64,000 nt of DNA from Methylobacterium oryzae (GTDB lineage: Bacteria; Pseudomonadota; Alphaproteobacteria; Rhizobiales; Beijerinckiaceae): positions 5,227,001 through 5,291,000 of the forward strand of contig NZ_CP090349.1 of assembly GCF_021398735.1 (NCBI RefSeq), written 5' to 3'. Below, piece by piece: positions 22,940-31,783 of the stretch. Below the pieces are notes generated by a model. The model did no database searches, was not told the origin of the DNA, and saw only the letters and a program-made list of their open reading frames with translations. Positions within the stretch are counted from its first letter, which is position 1. Each line of letters begins with the position of its first letter. The position numbers were made by a program, and so were the translations under genes.

Positions 22940-24235
22940 ATGTTCGCCAAGCGTTACAGGTTCCTGATCGCGTTCCTGCTGTTCATCGCCGGTATCATCA
23001 ACTACATGGACCGAGCCGCGCTCGGCGTCGCCGCGCCCTTCGTCAAGCAGGACCTGAACCTGTCGCCCTCGGAGCTGGGGGTGATCTTCAGCACGTTCTT
23101 CTTCGGCTACGCGCTGTTCGCCTTCGTGGGCGGGCAGCTCGCCGACCGCTACGGGCCGCGCAGCGTCTACAGCTGGGCGGCGGCCTCCTGGTCGGTCCTG
23201 TGCATGCTCACAGGGGCGGTGACCGGCTTCGCCCAGATGTTCATCGTCCGCGCCCTGTTCGGCTTCGCCGAGGGGCCGATGAACTCCACCACGAACCGCA
23301 CCATCACCACGTGGTTCCCCCGCGAGGAGACCGCTCGGACCATCGGCTTCACCTTCTCGGGCCAGACGGTGGGCAGCGCCATCGCGGCGCCGGTCGTCGG
23401 CCTGCTGGCGATCCAGTACGGCTGGCGCGTGGCGTTCGTGGCCATCGGCGCCGTCGGCCTGCTGTGGGTCGTGGCGTGGCGGATGCTGATGACCGACCGG
23501 CCGCAGGACAACCCGCGGGTCCATCCGGAGGAGATCGCCCTCGTGGAGCGCAGCCGGGCGGTCACGCACCTCGCGCCCTCCGACCATGCCCGCTCGCTGA
23601 AGGAGTACCTGTTCCTGCCGAGCACCCTGTCGCTCGGGCTCGGCATGTTCGCGGTGAATTACACCCTCTACATCTTCCTCTCGTGGCTCCCGAGCTATCT
23701 CACCGACGCGCTGCACATGCCGGTGAAGGAGATGGCGCTCGTGGCGTCGATCCCCTGGGCCTGCGGCTTCGTCGGCTATGTCGGCGGGGGCGTGGTGGCG
23801 GACTTCGTCTACACGCGCATGGGCGACAAGCTCGCCGCGCGGAAGATCACCACGATCGTGCCGCTCGCCATCGCGGGGGTGGCCCTGATCATGGTCAACG
23901 CCGCGACCAGCACCGCCATGGCGGTCTCGCTGATCGCGCTCGCCGTGCTGATGCTGACCAGCTCGGTGCAATCCTGCTGGGCGACGATCCACGAGCTGGT
24001 GCCCGAGGCCCGGGTCGGCGGCGTCAGCGGCTTCATCCACCTCCTGAGCAACATCTCGGGCATCATCGGGCCGACTGCCACGGGACTGGCCGTGCAGTAT
24101 CTCGGGGGCTACGCCAGCGCCTTCGTGATCGCCGCCCTGATCGCGGCGGCCGGCGTCGTCGCGATGGCGATCTTCGTGCGGCGGCCGCGCAACCCGGCGG
24201 AAGCCGGCCCCCTCACCGCGGCCAAGGCCGTCTGA
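22940..24235 (+). CDS. MFS transporter, anion:cation symporter (ACS) family
   Basis: 431 residues with 12 predicted membrane helices. The beginning (FAKRYRFLIAFLLFIAGIINYMDRAALGVAAPF) and the loop motif GGQLADRYGPRSVYSWAAASWS are typical of the ACS family, which includes glucarate/galactarate (GudP) and hexuronate (ExuT) permeases. It would import a sugar acid with protons across the inner membrane. Other landmarks are EGPMNSTTNRTITTWFPREE and a second-half VGYVGGGVVADF. Its place between lactonase and uronate dehydrogenase genes supports a uronate or aldarate substrate. The A-rich leader with strong SD suggests good translation. Confidence 0.9.
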   Translation: MFAKRYRFLIAFLLFIAGIINYMDRAALGVAAPFVKQDLNLSPSELGVIFSTFFFGYALFAFVGGQLADRYGPRSVYSWAAASWSVLCMLTGAVTGFAQMFIVRALFGFAEGPMNSTTNRTITTWFPREETARTIGFTFSGQTVGSAIAAPVVGLLAIQYGWRVAFVAIGAVGLLWVVAWRMLMTDRPQDNPRVHPEEIALVERSRAVTHLAPSDHARSLKEYLFLPSTLSLGLGMFAVNYTLYIFLSWLPSYLTDALHMPVKEMALVASIPWACGFVGYVGGGVVADFVYTRMGDKLAARKITTIVPLAIAGVALIMVNAATSTAMAVSLIALAVLMLTSSVQSCWATIHELVPEARVGGVSGFIHLLSNISGIIGPTATGLAVQYLGGYASAFVIAALIAAAGVVAMAIFVRRPRNPAEAGPLTAAKAV

Positions 24236-24280
24236 CCGAGGCTGTCCGATCAAGTCCGCCGGAATCTGGAGCAGCGTCCC

Positions 24281-25111
24281 ATGAGCCCCGAGACCGTCCC
24301 GCCCAAACCCGTCCTCCTGACCGGAGCCTCCGGCGCCCTCGGGCGCGTCCTGACCCGCGCGCTCGGCGCGCAGGGCTGGACGCTCCGGCTCACGGACCGC
24401 GTCCCCTTCCCCGACCCGTTGCCGGAGGGGGCGCGGTTCCAGGTCGCCGACCTGGAGGACGGGCCGGCGATCCTCCGGCTGGCAGAGGGCTGCGGCACGA
24501 TCCTCCATTTCGGGGGGATCTCGGTGGAGCACCCGTTCGAGACCGTGATCGGCCCGAACATTCGCGGCCTCTACCACGCCTACGAGGCGGCCCGGCGCGA
24601 GGGCGCCCGGATGATCTTCGCCTCGTCGAACCACGCGATCGGCTTCCACCCGCGGTCCGAGGTGCTGGACGACGATTGCGGCCTCGCGCCCGACGGCTAT
24701 TACGGCCTGTCCAAGGCCTACGGCGAGCTGATGGGCGGCCTCTACCGCGACAAGCACGGGGTCGAGAGCGTCTTCCTGCGGATCGGCTCGTGCTTCCCGG
24801 AGCCGACCGACGCGCGGATGCTGGCCACGTGGCTGTCCTACGCCGACCTGACCCGGCTGATCACCCGCGCCACCCTGGCCCCGGACCTCGGCCCGACGGG
24901 CTCGGTGGTGATCTGGGGCGCCTCGAACAACAGCCGCATGACCTGGTGGCGGAAGGACGGGCGCGCCGTCATCGGCTGGACGCCGCAGGACAGCGCCGAT
25001 TCCCACGCGGCGGCGCTGGAGGGGAAGACCAGCGGCAACCCGGTGGTGGAGCGCTACCAGGGCGGCGGCTTCACGGCGATCGACTATTCCCGCGCCGCGC
25101 CGCCGCGGTGA
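24281..25111 (+). CDS. udh: Uronate dehydrogenase-like NAD(P)-dependent epimerase/dehydratase family protein
   Basis: 276 residues; a GGAG lies 9 nt before ATG. It is a short-chain (extended) Rossmann protein with LTGASGALGRVLTRAL, the active-site segment FASSNHAIGFHPR, catalytic YYGLSKAYGE, then RIGSCFPEPTDARMLATWLS and a C-terminal WWRKDGRAVIGWTPQDSAD. These match characterised uronate dehydrogenases (Agrobacterium, Pseudomonas) from memory, which oxidise glucuronate or galacturonate to aldarolactone with NAD+. The lactonase gene upstream could open the product. Related NAD-dependent enzymes acting on other hexoses cannot be excluded. Confidence 0.82.
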   Translation: MSPETVPPKPVLLTGASGALGRVLTRALGAQGWTLRLTDRVPFPDPLPEGARFQVADLEDGPAILRLAEGCGTILHFGGISVEHPFETVIGPNIRGLYHAYEAARREGARMIFASSNHAIGFHPRSEVLDDDCGLAPDGYYGLSKAYGELMGGLYRDKHGVESVFLRIGSCFPEPTDARMLATWLSYADLTRLITRATLAPDLGPTGSVVIWGASNNSRMTWWRKDGRAVIGWTPQDSADSHAAALEGKTSGNPVVERYQGGGFTAIDYSRAAPPR

Positions 25112-25175
25112 CGGACCGCTTCTTCGGCGCGCGGCCGCCCGACCGCTCCTCCCGAGACGAGAGACTGGACACACG

Positions 25176-25877
25176 ATGCCGAACGAGCGACCCGAGACAC
25201 GCCTCAAATGCGCCCTGGTGGTGCGCGGCGCCTTCGACGCCCACGTCGTCCCGGCCTTCGAGGCCGCGGGGGGCCGGACGGCGATCCACTGGGCGCCGAC
25301 CACGGTCATCATGAAGACCCTCGCCGAGGGCGAGACCGCCGACGCGGTGCTCGTCCTGTCGGATGCCATGGATCGGCTCGTCGCCGAGGACCGCGTCGAG
25401 CCCGAGAGCCGGGTCGACGTGGTGCGCTCGCGCTACGGCATCGCCGTCAAGGCCGGGGCTCCGCATCCGGACATCGCGACCGTCGAGGCGCTGAAGCGCA
25501 CCCTGGTGGAGGCGCGGTCGGTGGCCTACTCGCGGACCGGCGCCAGCGGGATCTACTTCGCCGGCCTGCTGCCGCGGCTCGGCCTTGCCGACGCGGTGAA
25601 CGCCCGGGCGACGATCATCCCGCAGGGCTTCACGGCCGAGAAGCTGGTCTCCGGGGAGGCCGACATCGCCGTCCAGCAGATCAGCGAGCTGATGGTCGTG
25701 CCCGGCATCGAGGTGGTCGGCCCCCTCCCCGACCCGGTGCAGGAGATGACGACCTTCGCGGCGGCGATCCTGCGCGGCGCGACGGACCGGGACGGCGCGG
25801 CCCGATTCCTCGCCGGGCTGACGACGCCGCAGGCGGCCGAGGCCTATCGGACCAGCGGGCTGGAGCCGGCCTACTGA
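25176..25877 (+). CDS. ModA-like type 2 substrate-binding protein lacking a signal peptide
   Basis: 233 residues. The fold is that of molybdate-binding-like extracellular solute-binding proteins (DAVLVLSDAMDRLVAEDRV, SVAYSRTGASGIYFAGLLPRLGL, AEKLVSGEADIAVQQISELMVVPGIEVVGPLP, ATDRDGAARFLAGLTTPQAAEAYRTSGLEP). The N-terminus (MPNERPETRLKCALVV) has no hydrophobic signal and I see no earlier start, so it seems cytoplasmic. There is no permease or ATPase gene nearby. As the apparent last gene of the sugar-acid operon it may bind a pathway intermediate inside the cell; this is inference. Confidence 0.8.
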   Translation: MPNERPETRLKCALVVRGAFDAHVVPAFEAAGGRTAIHWAPTTVIMKTLAEGETADAVLVLSDAMDRLVAEDRVEPESRVDVVRSRYGIAVKAGAPHPDIATVEALKRTLVEARSVAYSRTGASGIYFAGLLPRLGLADAVNARATIIPQGFTAEKLVSGEADIAVQQISELMVVPGIEVVGPLPDPVQEMTTFAAAILRGATDRDGAARFLAGLTTPQAAEAYRTSGLEPAY

Positions 25878-26031
25878 CGGCGGCCGACGCCCCCGACCGC
25901 GCGCATTCCGGCCCCGCTCTGCGCCGCTTAAGTTGAAGCGGCGGGGTGGGACCGGGGTTCGCGACCGCAAAAAAGTCCTTATGCTCGTGCTGTCCGGACG
26001 CCCAATCCCGTCCGACCGGATCGCTCCATTC

Positions 26032-27663
26032 ATGCTGAAGACAGCCTTCGTTGCCGCCCGCGACCGCCAGCGGCTGTCGGAGATCGCGACGATCCTCATC
26101 GGCTTCGGCGTCACCCGCGTCGTGGACCGGCTCGGCCTGCGCTACCTGCCGCTCCTGCCGCGCCGGCAGCCCCGGGTCGACGTCACGCGCCTGTCCGAGC
26201 CGGAGCGGCTGCGCCGGGCGATCGAGGCGCTCGGGCCGACCTTCATCAAGTTCGGGCAGGTGCTGGCGAGCCGGCCGGACCTCCTGTCGCCGGCCTGGAC
26301 CGAGGAGCTGCAGAAGCTCCACAGCCAGGTCGTGCCGGTGACGTGGGAGCAGATCGGCCCGCAGCTCGAGCTCGATCTCGGCGCCTCGCCCATGGAGGTG
26401 TTCGCCGAGTTCGACACCAACCCGATCGCCTCGGCGTCGATCGCACAGGTCTACCGGGCGCGACTGCACTCGGGCGAGGACGTCATCGTCAAGGTGCTGC
26501 GGCCGAATCTGCGCAAGATCATCGAGGCGGATCTGCGCCTCATGGCGCACGGTGCCCGCATCGTCGAGAACGAGTGGCCCGACATGGCCCGCTACCAGCC
26601 GCGGGAGCAGATGCGCCACCTCGCGGAGGGTCTCAACGGCGAGCTCGACCTGCTCAACGAGGCGCGCAACTGCGAGCTGCTGGCCCAGATCTTCGAGGAC
26701 CGCGACGACATCGTCTTCCCGAAGATCCACTGGGAGTACTGCTCCGAGCGGGTGCTGGTGCAGGACTTCATCCACGGCATCCCGCCCAACGACGAGGCGG
26801 CCCTCCGCGCGGCGGGTATCGACAAGAAGCTGCTCGCCCAGAAGGGAACCGACGCGTTCCTGCAGATGGCGCTGATCGAGGGCGTGTTCCACGCCGACCC
26901 GCATCCCGGCAACATGCTGGCCCTGCCCGGCAACAAGATCGGCTTCATCGATTTCGGGATCATCGGGCGGCTGTCGCAGCGGCGGCGCTCGCAGCTGCTC
27001 GTGCTGATTGGCGCCATGCTCAAGCAGGACGCCGACGGCCTCATGGCCGTGCTCCTCGACTGGACCGGCACCAGCAACCCGGACCTCACCCGCCTCCAGG
27101 TCTCGGCCCAGTCCTTCGTGGAGAGCCACTCGTCGATCCCGCTGAACCTCGGGCTGGTGCTGACCGACTTCATGAACATGGCCCGCGAGAACGACCTCGC
27201 GATGCCGACCGACCTGGCCATCCTGTTCAAGGGGCTGGTCACCGCCGACGGCGTCATGCGCCACCTCGACCCGAATTTCGACCTGTTCGCCGCCGCGGGC
27301 CCCACGGTCCGGGCGAGCATGCAGACGCAGTTCTCGCTCTCCGCCCTCAAGCAGAAGGCCGAGGCCCTGGGCGTCGGCCTCTACGGCGCCGCCTCGGAGC
27401 TGCCGACCCTGATCCACCTGATGCTGGTGCGGCTGAAGCAGGGCCGCGTCACTGTCGAGATCGAGGTGAAGGGCCTCGACAAGGTCACCCGCGGCATCGA
27501 GCGCGCGGCCGCGCGGGTCGCCGTGGCCCTGGTGGTGGCGGCCTTCGCCACGCAGCTCGCACCCCGCCTCATCGATCTCGGCACGCCCGTCTTCGTCTCG
27601 ATCGGATTGATAATTTTTATCCTCGGGATCGGCTGGCTCGTGCTGCTGATGCGAAACAAGTAA
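26032..27663 (+). CDS. ubiB: ABC1/UbiB family atypical kinase
   Basis: About 543 residues from ATG 26032; ATG 25981 and TTG 25933 are in frame and would add 17 or 33 residues, but none of the three has a clear ribosome site. The ABC1 signature KxGQ is in FIKFGQVLASRPDLLS, followed by ASIAQVYRARLHSGEDVIVKVLRP (Ala-rich nucleotide loop and Lys), NEARNCELL, FHADPHPGNML (catalytic loop) and GFIDFGIIGRL (metal-binding Asp). Two hydrophobic helices end the protein (VFVSIGLIIFILGIGWLVLLM). UbiB proteins are membrane-bound ATPases needed for ubiquinone biosynthesis. The gene stands alone, not beside ubiE, so a paralogue is possible. Confidence 0.88.
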   Translation: MLKTAFVAARDRQRLSEIATILIGFGVTRVVDRLGLRYLPLLPRRQPRVDVTRLSEPERLRRAIEALGPTFIKFGQVLASRPDLLSPAWTEELQKLHSQVVPVTWEQIGPQLELDLGASPMEVFAEFDTNPIASASIAQVYRARLHSGEDVIVKVLRPNLRKIIEADLRLMAHGARIVENEWPDMARYQPREQMRHLAEGLNGELDLLNEARNCELLAQIFEDRDDIVFPKIHWEYCSERVLVQDFIHGIPPNDEAALRAAGIDKKLLAQKGTDAFLQMALIEGVFHADPHPGNMLALPGNKIGFIDFGIIGRLSQRRRSQLLVLIGAMLKQDADGLMAVLLDWTGTSNPDLTRLQVSAQSFVESHSSIPLNLGLVLTDFMNMARENDLAMPTDLAILFKGLVTADGVMRHLDPNFDLFAAAGPTVRASMQTQFSLSALKQKAEALGVGLYGAASELPTLIHLMLVRLKQGRVTVEIEVKGLDKVTRGIERAAARVAVALVVAAFATQLAPRLIDLGTPVFVSIGLIIFILGIGWLVLLMRNK

Positions 27664-27923
27664 CCGTCTTCGCACCCGCACAGGGCTCCAACATAAGTTT
27701 TCACCCGCAGGCGAATACCGAGCTGATTTGATAATCCTGCGCGCCATGCTAGCGTGAGACATCCAACGATTCGCTCGGCTGCGGGCGGGGAACCGGCACC
27801 AGAAGCGGTCTGAACCGCCGGTGCGGCCCTGCCATCGACATCCGTTGCCGCGCCGCGCGGTCGGGGAGCTCCGACGGCGCGCCGCGCACGGGCGCCCCGT
27901 CGGGATGACGAGGGGGGCGGGCG

Positions 27924-29165
27924 ATGGAAGTGGACATCGTACGGCCGCGGATCGACGGGGCGGAGCGCCGCGTCGAGACGCTCGAGGCGGAGAACATCCG
28001 CCTGCGCAGCCTGCTCAGCCAGGCGACCGCCCAGGCCGACTGGGAGCGGCAGCGGAGCCGGCGGCTCGGCCGAATCATCGAGACGGCGAGCCGCGTCGAG
28101 GCCGGTCGCATGGCGGCCGAGCGGGTCGAGGCGCCCCGCGGGCCGTCGCCCCGCGAACCGGCCGGACTCGGGCTCGAGGCGAGGCCGCGCCCCTCCGGCC
28201 GCGCGCGCGCGATCGGCCTGCCGCAGGCCCCGAACGATTACCTGGAACTGCTGGACCGCGACGGGCGCCTGATCACCGCCAGCGAGGACGGTCCGGCCCT
28301 GTCCGCCGCCGGGGACGAGGCGGACGCCATCGGCCGGCCCTGGATCGACGCCTGGACGCGCCCCGAGGACCGGGAGGCGGTGGCCGAGGCGCTCGATCGG
28401 GCCCGGATCGGCCGCCCGAGCCGGTTCCAGGCCCAGTCGGAATCCGGCGGCGCGCTCCGCTGGTGGGACGTGGCCGTCACGCCGATCGGCGCGGCGCCGG
28501 ACCGGCCCGAGCGGATCCTGGCGGTGTCGCGCGACATCACCGACCAGAAGCTGTCCGAGGCGCGCCAGACGCTGTTGATGCAGGAACTCGCCCACCGGAT
28601 GAAGAACACCATGGCCATGGTTCAGGCCGTCGCGACGCAGACCATGCGCAACGCGCCGTCGCTGGAGGCAGCCGGCGAGGCCCTGGCCGCGCGGCTCCTG
28701 GCGCTCGCGAAGGCGCACGACGTGCTGCTCCAGGGCTCCTTCACCCGGGCCTCCCTGAGTGGCCTGGTCGAGGGCGCCGTGTCGCTCCACGGGGACGGCG
28801 TCGCGGGCCGGTTCCGCATCGCCGGTCCCGAGCTGACGCTCGGACCGCGCCACGGCATGACCCTGGCGCTGATGCTGCACGAGCTCGGAACCAACGCGGC
28901 CAAGTACGGCGCGCTGTCGGTGGCCGCCGGCTGGGTCTGCATCACGTGGAACGTGGCCGAGGCAGAGGGCGGCCAGACCCTCCGGTTCCGCTGGGAGGAG
29001 AGCGGCGGACCGCCGGTCACGCCACCGACCCGCACGGGGTTCGGCACACGGCTCATCGCCCGCAGCCTCGCCCACAGCTTCGGCGGGACCGCCCGCATGA
29101 GCTACCCGCGCGAGGGGGCGGTGCTGACCTTCGAGGCGCCCCTCGACGCGGTGATGGTCGCCTGA
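27924..29165 (+). CDS. HWE/HisKA_2-type histidine kinase with PAS domain
   Basis: 413 residues, soluble. An N-terminal coiled coil (about 8-65, RRVETLEAENIRLRSLLSQ) leads to a Pro/Arg-rich linker, one PAS fold (about 100-215, ending RILAVSRDITDQKLSEARQ), the phospho-site LMQELAHRMKNTMAMVQAVA and an HWE-type ATPase domain with MLHELGTNAAKYGALS, the defining WEE (FRWEESGGPP) and GFGTRLIARSLAHSFGG. This family commonly works in light, redox or general-stress signalling in alphaproteobacteria. The sensed signal is unknown; PAS cofactor residues are not clear. An Hpt gene faces it 21 bp away. Confidence 0.92.
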   Translation: MEVDIVRPRIDGAERRVETLEAENIRLRSLLSQATAQADWERQRSRRLGRIIETASRVEAGRMAAERVEAPRGPSPREPAGLGLEARPRPSGRARAIGLPQAPNDYLELLDRDGRLITASEDGPALSAAGDEADAIGRPWIDAWTRPEDREAVAEALDRARIGRPSRFQAQSESGGALRWWDVAVTPIGAAPDRPERILAVSRDITDQKLSEARQTLLMQELAHRMKNTMAMVQAVATQTMRNAPSLEAAGEALAARLLALAKAHDVLLQGSFTRASLSGLVEGAVSLHGDGVAGRFRIAGPELTLGPRHGMTLALMLHELGTNAAKYGALSVAAGWVCITWNVAEAEGGQTLRFRWEESGGPPVTPPTRTGFGTRLIARSLAHSFGGTARMSYPREGAVLTFEAPLDAVMVA

Positions 29166-29186
29166 TCCCGACGCGGCCGCGCGGCC

Positions 29187-29528
29187 CTAGGCGCTCAGCC
29201 GGGTCTCCGCCTGCAGGTCCCGCAGGGCCGCGACGGTCCGGTCGCGCAGGGTCCTCAGGTCGACCAGCGAACGGGTCAGATCGTCGCCCGACAGGGCCGA
29301 TTCCTCGAGGCCGCGGCAGGCCCGGGACAGCTCGGCGCAGCCCAGCATGCCGGACATCGAGACCAGTGTGTGCGCCTCGCGGCCGTAATCGTCGTTCGCG
29401 CGATCCGGTCCCTCGAAGGCGGTGGTCAGGCTGACGACGAACCGATCGAGGATGCGGACGAGCTTTTCCGTGCCGATCACGGCCGTCAGTTCCTCGAGCG
29501 CGTCCCGGTTCACCAGGGAGTGCGACAC
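29187..29528 (-). CDS. Hpt (histidine phosphotransfer) domain protein
   Basis: 113 residues from GTG 29528, selected because GGAG lies about 9 nt upstream. The Hpt motif is REAHTLVSMSGMLGCAELSRACRGLE with the phospho-accepting His near residue 58. The canonical H-x-L-K-G has Val-Ser in place of Lys-Gly, a tolerated but notable change. The domain makes up nearly the whole protein, so it is a free-standing phosphotransfer shuttle. The convergent neighbour is an HWE kinase; a relay between them through a response regulator elsewhere is a reasonable guess. Confidence 0.85.
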   Translation of the reverse strand: MSHSLVNRDALEELTAVIGTEKLVRILDRFVVSLTTAFEGPDRANDDYGREAHTLVSMSGMLGCAELSRACRGLEESALSGDDLTRSLVDLRTLRDRTVAALRDLQAETRLSA

Positions 29529-29995
29529 CGTCGGTCTCCAAGTACGGATCCGCGACAGCGATCCGAGAGAGGCGCGCAACCGAGGCGCCGCCCAACGGCC
29601 CAGTTTGCAGCGAAGTGTTTACACCGCGTTGCGTCAGCTTTTCAACGAAGCGTGACCGTTCCCCAGGCTCCGCAGGGTTGACCCGGGTGCATGGATCGGC
29701 CGTCGCGACTGGCCGAAGCTTCGCGATGGTCGTTGCGAATCAGTTCGGGCTCTCCTAGCCTCGTGCTCCTGTCGCGCTCGTACCAGGGAGGGAGCTGCAT
29801 GATCGCTGTGTTTGCCACCCTCCGAGCAGGATTCGTCGGCGCCCCCGCGCGGGTCGGCTAGCCTCTTCCCGCTCTCGCCCGGCCCTGCCGCCCGGCGCCT
29901 CTGAACCCGATCCTGCCTGATCTCGCCGGCGCGCATCGTTCGCGATGGGACGCGGCGTCACCCGGAGCCGACGCTCGCCCGCGTCGGGCACTCGC
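29529..29995. other. Divergent intergenic region without a supported gene
   Basis: 467 bp between the Hpt gene and the ABC exporter, transcribed away from each other. The left part (29600-29650) is less GC-rich (GCGAAGTGTTTACACCGCG ...) and probably holds the Hpt promoter. Open frames here show poor codon character. Nothing else recognisable is seen. Confidence 0.4.
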
Positions 29996-31783
29996 ATGTC
30001 TCTGTCGTCTCCCCGGAAGGCGGACGCGGTCCGTCGCGTCCTGGCCTTCGTCGTCCGCAGCTGGCGCAGGCGCTGGCCCCTCGTCGCCGGTCTCACCGGC
30101 GCGATCACGCTCGCCACCCTGGCGGAGGTGCTGCTGCCGCTCTTCGCGGGCCGCTTGGTCGACGCGCTCTCCGGGAGCGACCGACGCGCGGCGCTGGACG
30201 CGGCCTGGCCGGCCTTCCTGGCGATGACCGGGCTCGGCCTCGCCACCGCGCTGCTGCGGCACGTCGCCTGGAGCCTCGTGGTGCCGCTCTCCCTGCGCAC
30301 CATGAGCGACATCGTCGGCAACGGCTTCGCCCGGGTCCAGCGCTTCTCGACGGAGTGGCACGCCAACACCTTCTCGGGCTCGACCGTCCGGAAGATCTCC
30401 CGCGGCATGTGGGCGATCGACGGGCTCAACGACACGCTGCTGCTGTCGCTCCTGCCCGCGCTCGTCGTCCTCGTGGGCACGGCCCTGGTCCTCGGCCTGC
30501 ACTGGCCGGCCCTCGGCGCGACGGTCGCGATCGGCGCGGGCGCCTATGTCGGCGCGACCGCGCTGCTCGCGACCCGCGTCATCGCGCCCGCGGCCGCGCT
30601 CTCGAACGCCCTCGACACCCGCCTCGGCGGCGCGCTGAGCGACGCGATCGGCAACAACGCCGTCGTCAAGGCCTTCGGCGCGGAGGCGCGGGAGGAGGCG
30701 CGGCTCGGCCGGCTGCTGGCGAAGTGGCAGCGGCGGACCCGGCGCACGTGGATGATCGTCACCTGGGGCGGCACCGGCCAGCTCGGGCTGCTGCTCGTCC
30801 TGCGCACCGCCATCGTCGCCATCGCCCTGTGGCTGTGGTGGCGGGAGCGGGCGAGCCCGGGCGACGTCGCCTACGTCCTGACCGCGACCTTCGTGGTGCA
30901 CGGCTACCTCCGCGACATCGGCGGCCACATCAACCACCTGCAGCGGGCCATCAACGAGATGGAGGAGCTGGTCGCCCTGGAGGCCGAACCCGTCGGCGTC
31001 GCCGACCGGCCCGGCGCGGTCCCGCTCGCGGTCACGGGCGGGGCGATCCGGTTCGAGACCGTGCGCTTCCACTACGGCGACCACACGCGGCCCCTCTACG
31101 ACGGGCTGACCGTGACGATTCCGGCCGGCCAGCGCGTCGGGCTGGTCGGGCGCTCGGGCTCCGGCAAGACGACCTTCGTCAAGCTGATCCAGCGGCTCTA
31201 CGACGTGTCGGGCGGGCGCGTGACGATCGACGGGCAGGACGTGGCGTCGGCGAGCCAGGCGAGCCTGCGCGCGCAGGTCGCCATCGTGCCCCAGGAGCCG
31301 GTGCTGTTCCACCGCTCCCTGGCCGAGAACATCGCCTACGCCCGGCCCGGCGCCTCGGCGCAGGAGATCGAGCGGGCGGCGCGCCTCGCCAACGCGCACG
31401 ACTTCATCGCGCGGCTGCCGAAGGGCTACGCGACGCTGGTGGGCGAGCGCGGGGTCAAGCTGTCGGGCGGCGAGCGCCAGCGGGTGGCGCTCGCCCGCGC
31501 CTTCCTGGCGGACGCGCCGATCCTGATCCTCGACGAGGCGACCTCGAGCCTGGATTCCGAGTCGGAAGCTCTGGTGCAGGAGGCCATGGCGCGGCTGATG
31601 CGCGGGCGAACCGCCATCGTCATCGCCCACCGCCTGTCCACGGTGCGGGCCCTCGACCGGATCCTCGTCTTCGACCGCGGTCGCATCGTCGAGGACGGGC
31701 CTCACGCCGCCCTGCTGCGCCGCCCGAACGGGGCGTACCGCGCCCTGTTCGAGCGGCAAGCCGACCTCGCGGAGAGCGCGTGA
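29996..31783 (+). CDS. ABC exporter, fused permease and ATPase (MsbA/lipid-A-like)
   Basis: 595 residues from ATG 29996 (an earlier ATG at 29945 is in frame). The N-terminal ~330 residues hold six membrane helices (WPLVAGLTGAITLATLAEVLLPLFAGR onward), followed by a nucleotide-binding domain with GLVGRSGSGKTTFVKLIQRLY (Walker A), VPQEPVLFHRSLAENI (Q-loop), KLSGGERQRVALARAF (signature), ILILDEATSSLD (Walker B) and VIAHRLSTV (switch His). It works as a homodimeric exporter in the inner membrane. Substrates of this type range from lipids to peptides. The next gene, a small tyrosine phosphatase, overlaps it by 4 bp. Confidence 0.92.
   Translation: MSLSSPRKADAVRRVLAFVVRSWRRRWPLVAGLTGAITLATLAEVLLPLFAGRLVDALSGSDRRAALDAAWPAFLAMTGLGLATALLRHVAWSLVVPLSLRTMSDIVGNGFARVQRFSTEWHANTFSGSTVRKISRGMWAIDGLNDTLLLSLLPALVVLVGTALVLGLHWPALGATVAIGAGAYVGATALLATRVIAPAAALSNALDTRLGGALSDAIGNNAVVKAFGAEAREEARLGRLLAKWQRRTRRTWMIVTWGGTGQLGLLLVLRTAIVAIALWLWWRERASPGDVAYVLTATFVVHGYLRDIGGHINHLQRAINEMEELVALEAEPVGVADRPGAVPLAVTGGAIRFETVRFHYGDHTRPLYDGLTVTIPAGQRVGLVGRSGSGKTTFVKLIQRLYDVSGGRVTIDGQDVASASQASLRAQVAIVPQEPVLFHRSLAENIAYARPGASAQEIERAARLANAHDFIARLPKGYATLVGERGVKLSGGERQRVALARAFLADAPILILDEATSSLDSESEALVQEAMARLMRGRTAIVIAHRLSTVRALDRILVFDRGRIVEDGPHAALLRRPNGAYRALFERQADLAESA

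Noticed and set aside
29640..29665. GGAAC with a nearby CGTT on the minus strand (29640-29665), as a possible EcfG promoter for the Hpt gene.
   Set aside because: The spacing is only 10 nt, too short for the GGAAC-N16/17-CGTT promoter.
29634..29936. Open frame of 100 codons in the Hpt-exporter gap.
   Set aside because: Arg/Gly-rich, no ribosome site, no recognisable structure; treated as noncoding.
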